A stretch of DNA of 64,000 bases from Prevotellaceae bacterium. Its GTDB lineage: Bacteria > Bacteroidota > Bacteroidia > Bacteroidales > UBA932. Every line of letters begins with the position of its first letter. The stretch's first letter is position 1. The notes beneath the pieces were generated by a model. The model saw nothing but the letters and a program-made list of their open reading frames with translations. It had not been told where the DNA came from and searched no databases. The DNA is taken from contig JAISFN010000145.1 in assembly GCA_031263585.1 (NCBI GenBank), positions 1 to 64,000 on the forward strand, in the 5' to 3' direction. Positions 20,092-29,363 of this stretch are shown here, in pieces. Position numbers and translations under genes: made by a program.

Positions 20092-21438
20092 ATGTTTGAA
20101 AGAAATATGATTACGGAATTGGAGCAGTGGGCTGCGAAACAAAATCGCAAGCCATTGATCTTAAGGGGAGCTCGGCAAGTTGGCAAGACAACGCTCGTGG
20201 ATAGTTTCTCGAAAAAATTTGAGAATTATCTGTACCTCAATTTTGAAAAAAATCCGAGTGCGATGACTTTGTTTGAAAAGGAACAGGAGATTGCCGATCT
20301 TTTGGCTGAAATTTTTCTGTTTTGCAACAAAGAAAACAGGCCGGGTAAAACGCTTTTGTTTATTGACGAAATTCAAAACTCAAAAACGGCAATTACCGGA
20401 CTGCGCTATTTTTACGAGGCAAAACTGCCTGATTTGTATGTAATAACAGCAGGTTCACTGTTGGAAACGATGTTGAACAAAAAAATTCCGTTTCCTGTCG
20501 GGCGGGCTGAATATCTGGCTGTTCGCCCATGCGTTTTTAACGAATTTCTGCGGGCTGTTGGCGAAATGCAACTCGAAAAAGCCTTGCTCAATTGCAAAAT
20601 ACCGGAAGCATTGCACAGTAAAACCAAGAATCTGTTCAGTACTTTCACGCTTATCGGCGGAATGCCCGAAGTAGTTGCCGATTATGCCGCAAACAAAAAT
20701 TTCGTAGGGTTAAACAGTATTTACGAAAGTTTGCTCACAAGTTATCGCGATGATGTTGAAAAATACGCCAAAAACGATACTATGGGCAATATTATCAGGC
20801 ACATTTTGCAGGCAGGCTGGAAGTTTGCAGCAGAACGCATTACTTTGGGCGGCTTTGCCGACTCTTCGTACAAGTCGCGTGAAATGGGCGAGGCATTTCG
20901 TACACTGGAAAAAACTTTTGTGCTGGAACTTTGCTACCCCACAACCGACACGCTTGTTCCGGTGGCAAAAGACCTGAAACGCTCGCCGAAATTGCTGTGG
21001 CTCGATTGCGGATTAATCAATTATGCCGCAAATGTACAAAAAGAAGTGTTTGGAGCTGTAGATATTTTAGATGCGTGGCGGGGAAAAATTGCCGAACAGA
21101 TTGTGGCGCAGGAACTTTTAGCTATTGACAGCCGCGTTTCCAACCAGCGAAATTTTTGGATACGGAATAAAAAAGATTCCGATGCGGAAGTAGATTTTGT
21201 GTTGCAACACGACAGCAAAGTTATTCCTGTTGAAGTAAAATCGGGGCATAATGCGCACCTGCGTTCCCTGCGCCTGTTTATGGACGAAACGCCGCACGAC
21301 ATAGCCGTAAGAATTTGGTCTCAACCGTTTTCTCTTGACGAAGTTATAACGCAAAAAGGCAAAAAGTTCAGGCTAATCAACTTGCCGTTTTATTATGTGG
21401 GACAACTCGAAAAGATATTGAAACAATACTCGGAATAA
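20092..21438 (+). CDS. AAA ATPase with DUF4143-type C-terminus
   Basis: ILRGARQVGKTTLVDSF P-loop, LLFIDEIQN Walker B, PVGRAEYLAVRPCVFNEFL, DAEVDFVLQHDSKVIPVEVKSG; ATG at 20092 preferred over TTG at 20083. Confidence 0.88.
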   Translation: MFERNMITELEQWAAKQNRKPLILRGARQVGKTTLVDSFSKKFENYLYLNFEKNPSAMTLFEKEQEIADLLAEIFLFCNKENRPGKTLLFIDEIQNSKTAITGLRYFYEAKLPDLYVITAGSLLETMLNKKIPFPVGRAEYLAVRPCVFNEFLRAVGEMQLEKALLNCKIPEALHSKTKNLFSTFTLIGGMPEVVADYAANKNFVGLNSIYESLLTSYRDDVEKYAKNDTMGNIIRHILQAGWKFAAERITLGGFADSSYKSREMGEAFRTLEKTFVLELCYPTTDTLVPVAKDLKRSPKLLWLDCGLINYAANVQKEVFGAVDILDAWRGKIAEQIVAQELLAIDSRVSNQRNFWIRNKKDSDAEVDFVLQHDSKVIPVEVKSGHNAHLRSLRLFMDETPHDIAVRIWSQPFSLDEVITQKGKKFRLINLPFYYVGQLEKILKQYSE

Positions 21439-21555
21439 AGCAAAAATGCACGCCATTGCGGTATTGACCCGCAATCTCTAAATCACACAATCCAAATATA
21501 ATAAGCAGAGGATTGTGTGATTTATTATTTGTAGATAGTTGAAAGAAAAATAAAG

Positions 21556-21590
21556 CCCGAAGTAAGGAGCGGGTATAAAACATAATAGAA
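21556..21590 (+). promoter_or_regulatory. leader-cassette hairpin (copy B)
   Basis: gCCCG-aagtaaggag-CGGGt followed by ataaaacataatagaaATG. Confidence 0.5.
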
Positions 21591-22151
21591 ATGAAAAGGA
21601 AAATGTATAAAACAGTGATGATTGCCGTAGCGGCAATGTTTATCGCAGGCGCGGCAAACGCGCAAACAGAAAAAAGTAATTCCGAAAGCAAGACAGTAAC
21701 AGGACAACTTGCTCAAAGATTGGATAATTATGATCTCATCCATGTTTATTGGAGTTTTTATGATAAAGGACGTGTTCCTTCTGCATTAAGATGTAGCATC
21801 GTCAATGGGGATTTTACCGTTGTTTTGCCTGCTATTCCTCAAGATTACTTGCAAAAACCTTCTAATTTTTTTCAAAGCCCGGTAAAAACGAGTAATAATG
21901 TTAACATAGGACAAGCATGCTTTTTTGCTTATACTTCTGCTTCTCGAAAATATAGTGGAGATTTATATCCTGTGGGTAGGGGTGGTGAAGGACATTATAT
22001 TTACGCTGCCGGAGACATTAATATAACAGGAGAAACTCCTCTCGGCAAACTCAATTTATTGCTAAAACAAGGTTGGAATAGCGTTGTGAAGGATAAACAA
22101 CAAACATGGATTGTATTGGAAATACCATTTGATTGGATGTGGGATCAATAA
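21591..22151 (+). CDS. secreted hypothetical protein, paralogous signal peptide
   Basis: MKRKMYKTVMIAVAAMFIAGAANAQ near-identical to the two following genes. Confidence 0.6.
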   Translation: MKRKMYKTVMIAVAAMFIAGAANAQTEKSNSESKTVTGQLAQRLDNYDLIHVYWSFYDKGRVPSALRCSIVNGDFTVVLPAIPQDYLQKPSNFFQSPVKTSNNVNIGQACFFAYTSASRKYSGDLYPVGRGGEGHYIYAAGDINITGETPLGKLNLLLKQGWNSVVKDKQQTWIVLEIPFDWMWDQ

Positions 22152-22190
22152 TTTGTCCGAATAAGGAGTAGACGTAAAACATAAATAGAA

Positions 22191-22901
22191 ATGAAAATGA
22201 AAATGTATAAAATAGTGATGATTGCCGTAGCGACAATGTTTATTGCAAGTGCGGCAAACGCGCAAACACTGGACGGGACAACCTGGTCTTATGCTGAACG
22301 GGTATATGGAGACAGTAAGATTTCCGAAGTTACAACGTATTTTGCATTTACCTCGCCGACAAGTGTAATTTGGTATTTTGGCGCTCCCGACAACTTTGTT
22401 TTTCCGGTGGGTTTTGGTTCTTACGATGCTAAAAATAGCGTTATAACTTTTTCACACACAAACCCTTTGCATAAAAAAATTTCGTTGTATTACGGAGATA
22501 ACACAATAGTATTCGGTTTCCGTATTGTAAACGGTCAGGCACCAATGACTTGTAAGAATGAAAAAATAATGAGACGCTTTACGGGAGAACAACCGTTCAA
22601 ATTAAACAGGGAAAAATACAGTTTAAAACCAAATTCCAAATTGGCAGGAACAAATTGGCGTTATAATATTGATAATAATAATAAAGGTACATTATATTTT
22701 AAATCAGCGAACGAAGCGCTAATTGACGGAGAAATACATCCTTATGTCTGTTTGGGAAATAGCGTATCTATTAAGTCGGGTGACAATCTTGGAGAAAATA
22801 TGTTAGGAATATACAATAGCGAAAGTATTAAGTTATGTCGTGGCGGGATCGAAAATAAAATGCGTGATATATGTGTAATTATAGAAAGAATTAGGGAATA
22901 A
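22191..22901 (+). CDS. secreted hypothetical protein, tandem paralog
   Basis: MKMKMYKIVMIAVATMFIASAANAQ; KLAGTNW motif; aligns to 22946-23620. Confidence 0.65.
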   Translation: MKMKMYKIVMIAVATMFIASAANAQTLDGTTWSYAERVYGDSKISEVTTYFAFTSPTSVIWYFGAPDNFVFPVGFGSYDAKNSVITFSHTNPLHKKISLYYGDNTIVFGFRIVNGQAPMTCKNEKIMRRFTGEQPFKLNREKYSLKPNSKLAGTNWRYNIDNNNKGTLYFKSANEALIDGEIHPYVCLGNSVSIKSGDNLGENMLGIYNSESIKLCRGGIENKMRDICVIIERIRE

Positions 22902-22945
22902 TTATAGATGTCCGAATAAGGAGTGGACGTAAAACATAAATAGAA

Positions 22946-23620
22946 ATGAAAAGGAAAATGTATAAAACAGCGATGATTGCCGTAGCGGCAATGCTTATCG
23001 CAGGTGCGGCAAACGCACAATTAAAAGGAACGGTTTGGTCACACACCCAACGAGGCAATACTCACAGCGAATTGAAAGAGCAAACACAGTATTATGTCTT
23101 TACTTCGGAAACAAAAGTAATTGTGTTTCTTAGCGCGGAAAGGAATTATATGTATCCCGTAGGTTTTGGCGATTATAATCCCAAAAATCAAACGGTTACT
23201 TTCCTCGATTCCGACCCTTTAAGCATTATGGCAGGCAGGGAAAGGCGAACTCTGACAGCTAAATTCAGTATAAAAAACGGACAGGCAGAACTGTCTGCCA
23301 AAGGGGAAACTATAATATTCACCAAAGAAAAATACAGTTTAACTCTTTCTTCAAAATTAACGGGAACAAAATGGAACGCAACTTCCCAATACGGGCAATA
23401 CAATAATGTTACGGTTCAGTTCCGCACTGCCAATGAGGTGTTGATTGATGGCAAGGTATACCCATACGCACTTATTGGCAATCAGTTATCAATCAGTTTT
23501 GACTCTGATGAAGCGCTTTTGGGAGAACTCCATGATAACAGCAAAAACCGAATTTCTTTGTATTTTGGCTCTGCGTTCAATCATATAAAAGATGAAACAA
23601 GCATGGTTCTGGAAAGATAG
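22946..23620 (+). CDS. secreted hypothetical protein, tandem paralog
   Basis: MKRKMYKTAMIAVAAMLIAGAANAQ; KLTGTKW motif; aligns to 22191-22901. Confidence 0.65.
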   Translation: MKRKMYKTAMIAVAAMLIAGAANAQLKGTVWSHTQRGNTHSELKEQTQYYVFTSETKVIVFLSAERNYMYPVGFGDYNPKNQTVTFLDSDPLSIMAGRERRTLTAKFSIKNGQAELSAKGETIIFTKEKYSLTLSSKLTGTKWNATSQYGQYNNVTVQFRTANEVLIDGKVYPYALIGNQLSISFDSDEALLGELHDNSKNRISLYFGSAFNHIKDETSMVLER

Positions 23621-23643
23621 TGAATAATAAAACATAAATAGAA

Positions 23644-23952
23644 ATGAAAAAGGTAATTACATTTATTTTGGCAGGAGCAATGGCATTGGGTCTTGCTTCG
23701 TGCAATTCGATGGAGAGCGATGCCAAGGAATTAGTAAAGCGGGGATACGAAATTGGGAAAATATATAAAGTCCATGATAACAGCAAGTCTAAGTTTTCGA
23801 GTTCGGAAGAAAAGAAAATACGCAACTATACGGAATATGTCGGCAAAATGCTGGAAAAATACGGTAAAGACAGTGAAAGTCCTAAGAAATCCAATCAATT
23901 AGTTGAAAATGAATTAAATAATTTAAAATCTTCCGTAAGAGGACGGAAGTAA
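23644..23952 (+). CDS. small lipoprotein
   Basis: MKKVITFILAGAMALGLASC lipobox; 102 aa. Confidence 0.55.
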   Translation: MKKVITFILAGAMALGLASCNSMESDAKELVKRGYEIGKIYKVHDNSKSKFSSSEEKKIRNYTEYVGKMLEKYGKDSESPKKSNQLVENELNNLKSSVRGRK

Positions 23953-23965
23953 AACAAGTAAAATT

Positions 23966-24172
23966 ATGGCATACATTAGATTTCCTAACCGCGATTTAAG
24001 AGATGCTTTTTACGATGCAGTCAACAACGCTAAAACTGATGGCGGCGATTGGCTAATGCGTAATAATGTCAGTACTTATTCTGATGATTATATTAGTTAT
24101 GACCGCGATAATGTTCGAGATTTCGGTCTGTTTGGCGAGTTTATGGCAATGTACAAGGGAAAATTAGAATGA
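23966..24172 (+). CDS. small hypothetical protein
   Basis: 68 aa, tightly spaced after the preceding gene, behind a leader-like hairpin. Confidence 0.4.
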   Translation: MAYIRFPNRDLRDAFYDAVNNAKTDGGDWLMRNNVSTYSDDYISYDRDNVRDFGLFGEFMAMYKGKLE

Positions 24173-24374
24173 AAAATTCAACTCTGATTCAGGGGTAAGC
24201 CGCGGAAGTATTGCCTCCGATGATTGGGATAGCTTTGCGCCGCATTCAAGGGCGGAAACCATCGTGCAGGAAAGGAACATACCGTAGGTATCGAGGGGAA
24301 TAATTGTCGGCTGGGGCATCGCATCAGGCGGGCATTCCATAAAACTTGCCGCTTCTCCAAAATAATACGCGGCG

Positions 24375-24423
24375 TTTAAACATATTTTAAAGGGCTTTTA
24401 AAAGCCCTTTAAAAGCATTTAAT
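24375..24423. repeat. array of TTTAAA motifs at 11-bp period (locus 1)
   Basis: TTTAAA starts at 24375, 24386, 24397, 24408; TTTAAT at 24418. Confidence 0.6.
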
Positions 24424-24732
24424 CCCGCTTTCTTTTACAGCAATTTCGACTTTGTCTATTTAGCATACTTTGGAGAACGCCGCCTGAAATTTTAGCTTGT
24501 GCCAGTTGCCAAACATTTAAAAGCGGCAAATGCCCCGTTGGCATGGACAAGCAAGCTTATGGTCGCCGAAGCCTACACATTGCACGATGCTTTAATCGGC
24601 TATGTAAATAACGAAATCAAATTAAGAAATACGCGGCCGGGCTGCAAAAGCGTATACAAAATACCCGAAATGCGGCAAAAAAATAGCGTGGGGTTTGCCG
24701 GTTACAAGTTGGTAAAGCCAGCAAAATAAAAA

Positions 24733-24754
24733 ATCCGGAGCGATAACTCCGGAT
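24733..24754. terminator. hairpin ATCCGGAG-cgataa-CTCCGGAT
   Basis: 8-bp perfect stem after the 24499-24729 ORF. Confidence 0.5.
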
Positions 24755-24928
24755 CTCCTACCTAACCTGAAACTCAACCATGTAAAAAACAATCATTAAG
24801 AATTGATGTTTATCAATCTTTGCTACATTAAAAACAACAATACTCCGGATTTGTTGACGCCGCAATGTTAAAGTATTAAAAAAACAGCTTAATGGTCAAA
24901 AGGAAGGGTAAAATTGGCTTGTATTTCA

Positions 24929-25123
24929 CTAATATTCAAAAAGGATGAAGCTATCGAAAAATGCTTTGAAATACTCGCCGATAAAAATTCTCCACCTTGT
25001 TTTTGATAGTCCATTATGCTTACTCAACTTAGTTTTCAAATCAGTAAATTGCCCTTCTAATGCATTGTTTGTATTCGGAATGCCAAGTTCAAAATAGTCA
25101 TACCAAGCCCGCAAGTAAGGCAT
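24929..25123 (-). pseudogene. transposase C-terminal remnant (MULE/IS256-like DDE type)
   Basis: GIPNTNNALEGQFTDLKTKLSKHNGLSKTRWRIFIGEYFKAFF. Confidence 0.55.
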
Positions 25124-25196
25124 GTTCCGTTTTTGGCTTAAATAGGCGCTGCGAAGCCTCTTGCTGACATAGTCGCTCTTAACTGTATGCTTATCC

Positions 25197-25430
25197 TCAG
25201 TACGTTTTTTTCAACAGGTAAAAATATTTCAGATTGCGAAAACTGCCGTAGTGAAAACAAATCATAAGGGTAATAATTTCAGCATTGGACATGGCAAATG
25301 AGCGGTTTCGATGCCGTTTACCATCATTGGGAAAAATCTGGTGTTTTTCGATTTCTTTTGAGAGCTCCTTGCAAAAATCGTCCGCAATACAATACATTTC
25401 GATAATTTTATCGACGGCAAATTGTGCCAC
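25197..25430 (-). pseudogene. IS982-family transposase, N-terminal remnant
   Basis: DKIIEMYCIADDFCKELSKEIEKHQI...KRHRNRSFAMSNAEIITLMICFHYGSFRNLKYFYL. Confidence 0.75.
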
Positions 25431-25840
25431 AATTTTTATTTATATTATTGATTTATAGTTATATACTATAATGAAAATTAGCCAATTCGCCAATTTTTTT
25501 TCATGCTTTTTTTACGCCAAACTCAGGTTATGAAATTTTTTTTGTTAAAAAGAACTAAATACATTACATTTGTCTCCGGAATTTGTTCTCTGCGATAGAA
25601 GATAAAATTCCTTAATTGAATGACAGTTAAAACAGCCTAAAACCTGATTCAACTTGTGAATTTCTTTGGTAAAATTCCCGTTGGACAGTTTGGTATGCCT
25701 AAATCTTCACTACATGTAAACATGACTGTGGTGTCCCTAGGTATTATATTTATCGCAGCCTATATAATTCAAAAATTTTATTTGACCGGCAAATGCCGCA
25801 TATATCATTATTGCTTACATAGCAATATGTGTGGCATAAA

Positions 25841-25871
<31 letters not shown>

Positions 25872-25907
25872 CTGACGGCCAATATATAAAAAATAAAACA
25901 TTTAAGC

Positions 25908-25943
25908 AATACGCCTTGCGCAAATTTTTGCGCAAGGCGTATT
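25908..25943 (+). terminator. 17-bp perfect hairpin AATACGCCTTGCGCAAA-TT-TTTGCGCAAGGCGTATT in the upxY leader
   Basis: Perfect inverted repeat 42 nt before the upxY start; terminator/attenuator-like. Confidence 0.65.
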
Positions 25944-25985
25944 TGTTTATATTCCACTGCTAAACAAGGATTTTAAAAATTGATT

Positions 25986-26525
25986 ATGGCTTTCGCCAAC
26001 AATATCTTTTGGTATGCTGTTCGGGTTACCTATTGCAGAGAAATGATATTTAAAAAACATTTAGATGCTTTGAATATCGAAAACTTCATACCAATGCAAT
26101 ATACGCTGGTGGAAAAAGGTGGAAAAAAGCGAAAAAAATTAGTTCCGGTTATTCATAACCTCATTTTTATTAAAGTAACAAGAGGTGTCCTTGACGGAAT
26201 TAAACAAAAAGTCGAAAATGAAACTCCTATTCGCTATATCATAGATAAAGCTGTTAACCGTCCGGTTACAGTTCCTGATAAACAAATGGAAAATTTCATT
26301 AATGTATCCAAACATTATGATGAACAAATAGTGTATTTAGATATATCTACGCTAAAAAAAGGCGATAAAGTCCGTATCACCGGAGGACCTTTCTCCGGAA
26401 TCGAGGGAGAATTTTTACGCGTTAAAGGCGACCGTAGGGTCGTAGTTAACCTCGAAAATATTATGGCTGTGGCAACTGCATTTATACATCCGTCATTAAT
26501 CGAAATTCTTCATGAGCAAAAATAG
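25986..26525 (+). CDS. UpxY-like NusG-family transcription antiterminator
   Basis: FWYAVRVTYCREMIFKKHLDALNIENFIPMQY, KKGDKVRITGGPFSGIEGEFLRVKGDRRVVVNLENIMAVATAFI (KOW); first gene of the capsule operon. Confidence 0.9.
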   Translation: MAFANNIFWYAVRVTYCREMIFKKHLDALNIENFIPMQYTLVEKGGKKRKKLVPVIHNLIFIKVTRGVLDGIKQKVENETPIRYIIDKAVNRPVTVPDKQMENFINVSKHYDEQIVYLDISTLKKGDKVRITGGPFSGIEGEFLRVKGDRRVVVNLENIMAVATAFIHPSLIEILHEQK

Positions 26526-28527
26526 CAAAATACAAAGGCTGATAAGGCGCTTTATCCGGCAACGTTATCTAAATTACTGGATTGTCTTGTCAATTGACGC
26601 TTTTCTTTCAGCGATATCGTCAGCGGCGGCATATTTTGTAGTGAGCCGTTTGGTTCGAGTTGATAGTACTTTAAAAGAAATGTGCTGCATCTTAAGTATA
26701 TCATTTCTTATTAGCGGACTAGCGTCACTGGCGCTCAATACCTACCGGCACATTATCCGCTACTCTACCCTTAAAGATTTATGGCGGACGGCAGTTAATG
26801 TACTGTTTAAGATATCAGGGATGTTTGTTGCTGTGTTTTTTGTATTTAACTGGAAATATCTAACAGGTAATCAACTGATGTTATGTCTGATATTCGATGC
26901 AATGTTTACAGCCGTATTGATGGTTGGCGTCAGGGTACTTATGCTTGTTTGCCACGAGGCGCTTTTTAGGGAAAAATCTTCGGAACAGGAACCGATACTT
27001 ATTTATGGGATAAATGAAAAAAGTGTCGCATTAAAACTACGCTTGCAGGACAGTACCCGCTATGAAGTTATAGGCTTTTGCATTAACGGGAATAATTATA
27101 AATCGTACAAAGCGGCCGGATTGCCAATTTACCATTTTAATAACGAGATTTATTTTCAAAGAATTATCGAGCAAAAAGGAATAAAAGGAGTTTTGTTTGC
27201 CAAACAGCAAGATATATATAAAGAACGGGATAGATTAATTTTATACTGCGGAAGCAATAGAATAAAAACATTGATAGCTCCGGGTATTGACGAAGCTAAT
27301 GCTAACAATATAAACAAAGGAATCCGTACCTTAAAAATAGAAGATTTGCTCGGGCGTGAGGAAATCTGTATCAATATGGATGAGGTAATGGCCGATTTCC
27401 GCAATAAAACAGTTCTGGTAACCGGAGCGGCCGGGAGTATAGGCGGCGAGCTTTGCCGGCAAATAGCCACTTTAGGCGTCAAACAACTCATATTGTTCGA
27501 TTCGGCCGAAACGCCATTGCACAACATTCAGCTTGAACTGGAAAAAACTTTCTCCGGTTTGAACTTTGTCTCAATTATCGGCGATGTGCGGATAAAGGCG
27601 CGGGTTGAGATGGTATATGAAAAGTATCATCCTCAAATAGTTCTTCATGCCGCGGCCTATAAACATGTGCCGTTAATGGAATTAAACCCTTGCGAGGCGG
27701 CGCTTGTAAATGTGATTGGCACCCGCCATGTAGCAGATATGGCGGTGAAATACGAGGTTGAAAAAATGATTATGGTTTCAACCGATAAAGTTGTGAATCC
27801 TACAAATATAATGGGCGCTTCAAAACGTTTGGCCGAGATTTATATACAATCGTTAGGATGCGCTATTGAAAATAAAAAACTGAATGGTAAAACCCGCTTT
27901 ATCACTACCCGTTTTGGGAATGTTTTGGGCAGTAACGGTTCGGTAATTCCCCGTTTTAAAGAGCAAATTGAAAACGGCGGTCCGGTTACGGTTACCCATC
28001 CCGATATTATCCGTTTTTTTATGACTATTCCCGAAGCTTGCCGACTTGTTCTCGAAGCCGCCACTTTAGGGAAAGGTAATGAAATATTCGTTTTTGAAAT
28101 GGGTAAACCGGTTAAAATTGTTGATTTGGCCAAGCGGATGATAATTCTTGCAGGTTACAAACCCGATGAAGATATTAGAATAGAATTTACAGGCTTGCGC
28201 CCGGGCGAAAAATTATACGAAGAGTTATTGAACGCCGACGAAAATACAATACCTACAAACAATAAAAATATAAGCGCGGCTAAAGTGCGCCGGTACGAGT
28301 ACTCGTCGATAGTTGAAACTTACAATGAGCTCGAAATCTTGTCATGGCAAATAAAAATTGACGATACTGTACGTTTAATGAAGCAAATGATCCCCGAATT
28401 TATTTCGCAAAACTCAAAATACTGCGATATCGATAAAGAATTAAACCCGAACGTCAATGGTACAAAAAAAAGAATAGCTGTTGAGGGCGTTTATCAATTA
28501 CATTTTAATACCAATAACGAAATATAA
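26512..28527 (+). CDS. membrane-bound nucleoside-diphosphate-sugar 4,6-dehydratase/epimerase (PglF/WbpM/CapD-like)
   Basis: VLVTGAAGSIGGELCRQIA, HAAAYKHVPLMELNP, VSTDKVVNPTNIMGASKRLAE. Confidence 0.93.
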   Translation: MSKNSKIQRLIRRFIRQRYLNYWIVLSIDAFLSAISSAAAYFVVSRLVRVDSTLKEMCCILSISFLISGLASLALNTYRHIIRYSTLKDLWRTAVNVLFKISGMFVAVFFVFNWKYLTGNQLMLCLIFDAMFTAVLMVGVRVLMLVCHEALFREKSSEQEPILIYGINEKSVALKLRLQDSTRYEVIGFCINGNNYKSYKAAGLPIYHFNNEIYFQRIIEQKGIKGVLFAKQQDIYKERDRLILYCGSNRIKTLIAPGIDEANANNINKGIRTLKIEDLLGREEICINMDEVMADFRNKTVLVTGAAGSIGGELCRQIATLGVKQLILFDSAETPLHNIQLELEKTFSGLNFVSIIGDVRIKARVEMVYEKYHPQIVLHAAAYKHVPLMELNPCEAALVNVIGTRHVADMAVKYEVEKMIMVSTDKVVNPTNIMGASKRLAEIYIQSLGCAIENKKLNGKTRFITTRFGNVLGSNGSVIPRFKEQIENGGPVTVTHPDIIRFFMTIPEACRLVLEAATLGKGNEIFVFEMGKPVKIVDLAKRMIILAGYKPDEDIRIEFTGLRPGEKLYEELLNADENTIPTNNKNISAAKVRRYEYSSIVETYNELEILSWQIKIDDTVRLMKQMIPEFISQNSKYCDIDKELNPNVNGTKKRIAVEGVYQLHFNTNNEI

Positions 28528-28535
28528 GCTGATTT

Positions 28536-29327
28536 ATGAATAAGTATCTTGTTCCGATTTTCTTATTTATGTGCTTGCTTTCATCATGCAACACCTCAAA
28601 AAAAATTGTTTATTTACAGAACTCTGTGAATAATACTCCCGAAAAATTCGAAACGAATTTGGGCATTGTTATTCAGCCTAAAGACATGTTGTCGGTTATT
28701 GTTTCAAGCAGAAACCCGGAACTGGCGGCTCCTTTTAATCTGCCTATGGTATCGTATCAGGTAGGGAGCGAAATAACTTCGGCGGGAGGCGGTCAACGTA
28801 TATTAGGCTATGTAGTGGATAATAATGGTAATATTGATTTTCCCATACTAGGGCAAGTTAAAGTAGCCGGACTTACCCGTTGGCAATTATCCGAAATGCT
28901 TAAGCATCGGCTGATTAACGACGACTTGATAAAAGACCCAATCGTTACAGTCCAGTTCATGAATTTTAGGGTTTCGGTTATGGGAGAAGTTAATTCTCCC
29001 GGAACATACAATATCAATGGCGATAGGGTTACTTTATTGGAAGCCATTAGCTTAGCCCGCGACCTCAGCATATTCGGCAAGCGCGGTAATATTGCTGTTA
29101 TCCGTGAAAAAGATGGAGAAAGGACTATTTACCGCGTCGATTTACGTTCAACGGATTTATTCAATTCTCCTGTATATTATCTGCAGCAAAATGATATTGT
29201 TTATGTTGAGCCAAACAAAGTACGCGCAGGGCAATCGACAATTAACGAGAACAATTTTAAGTCGGTAAGCTTATGGATGTCATTAGCCTCGTTTATTACT
29301 TCATTGATCGTTCTTATTGTAAAATAA
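28536..29327 (+). CDS. polysaccharide export outer-membrane lipoprotein (Wza-like)
   Basis: Lipobox LLSSC; VIQPKDMLSVIVSSRNPELAAPFN, VMGEVNSPGTYNINGDRVTLLEAISLA. Confidence 0.92.
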   Translation: MNKYLVPIFLFMCLLSSCNTSKKIVYLQNSVNNTPEKFETNLGIVIQPKDMLSVIVSSRNPELAAPFNLPMVSYQVGSEITSAGGGQRILGYVVDNNGNIDFPILGQVKVAGLTRWQLSEMLKHRLINDDLIKDPIVTVQFMNFRVSVMGEVNSPGTYNINGDRVTLLEAISLARDLSIFGKRGNIAVIREKDGERTIYRVDLRSTDLFNSPVYYLQQNDIVYVEPNKVRAGQSTINENNFKSVSLWMSLASFITSLIVLIVK

Positions 29328-29363
29328 ACATCCTATTATAAAACTAAATACTTATTATAAAGC

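Noticed and set aside
24375-24423. Possible CRISPR-like short repeats
   Set aside because: 11-bp period without spacers of CRISPR size and no cas genes; not CRISPR
24499-24729. 76 aa plus-strand ORF MPVAKHLKAANAPLAWTS...
   Set aside because: No recognised domain or start context, in a decayed mobile region; possible remnant, not supported enough to list as a gene
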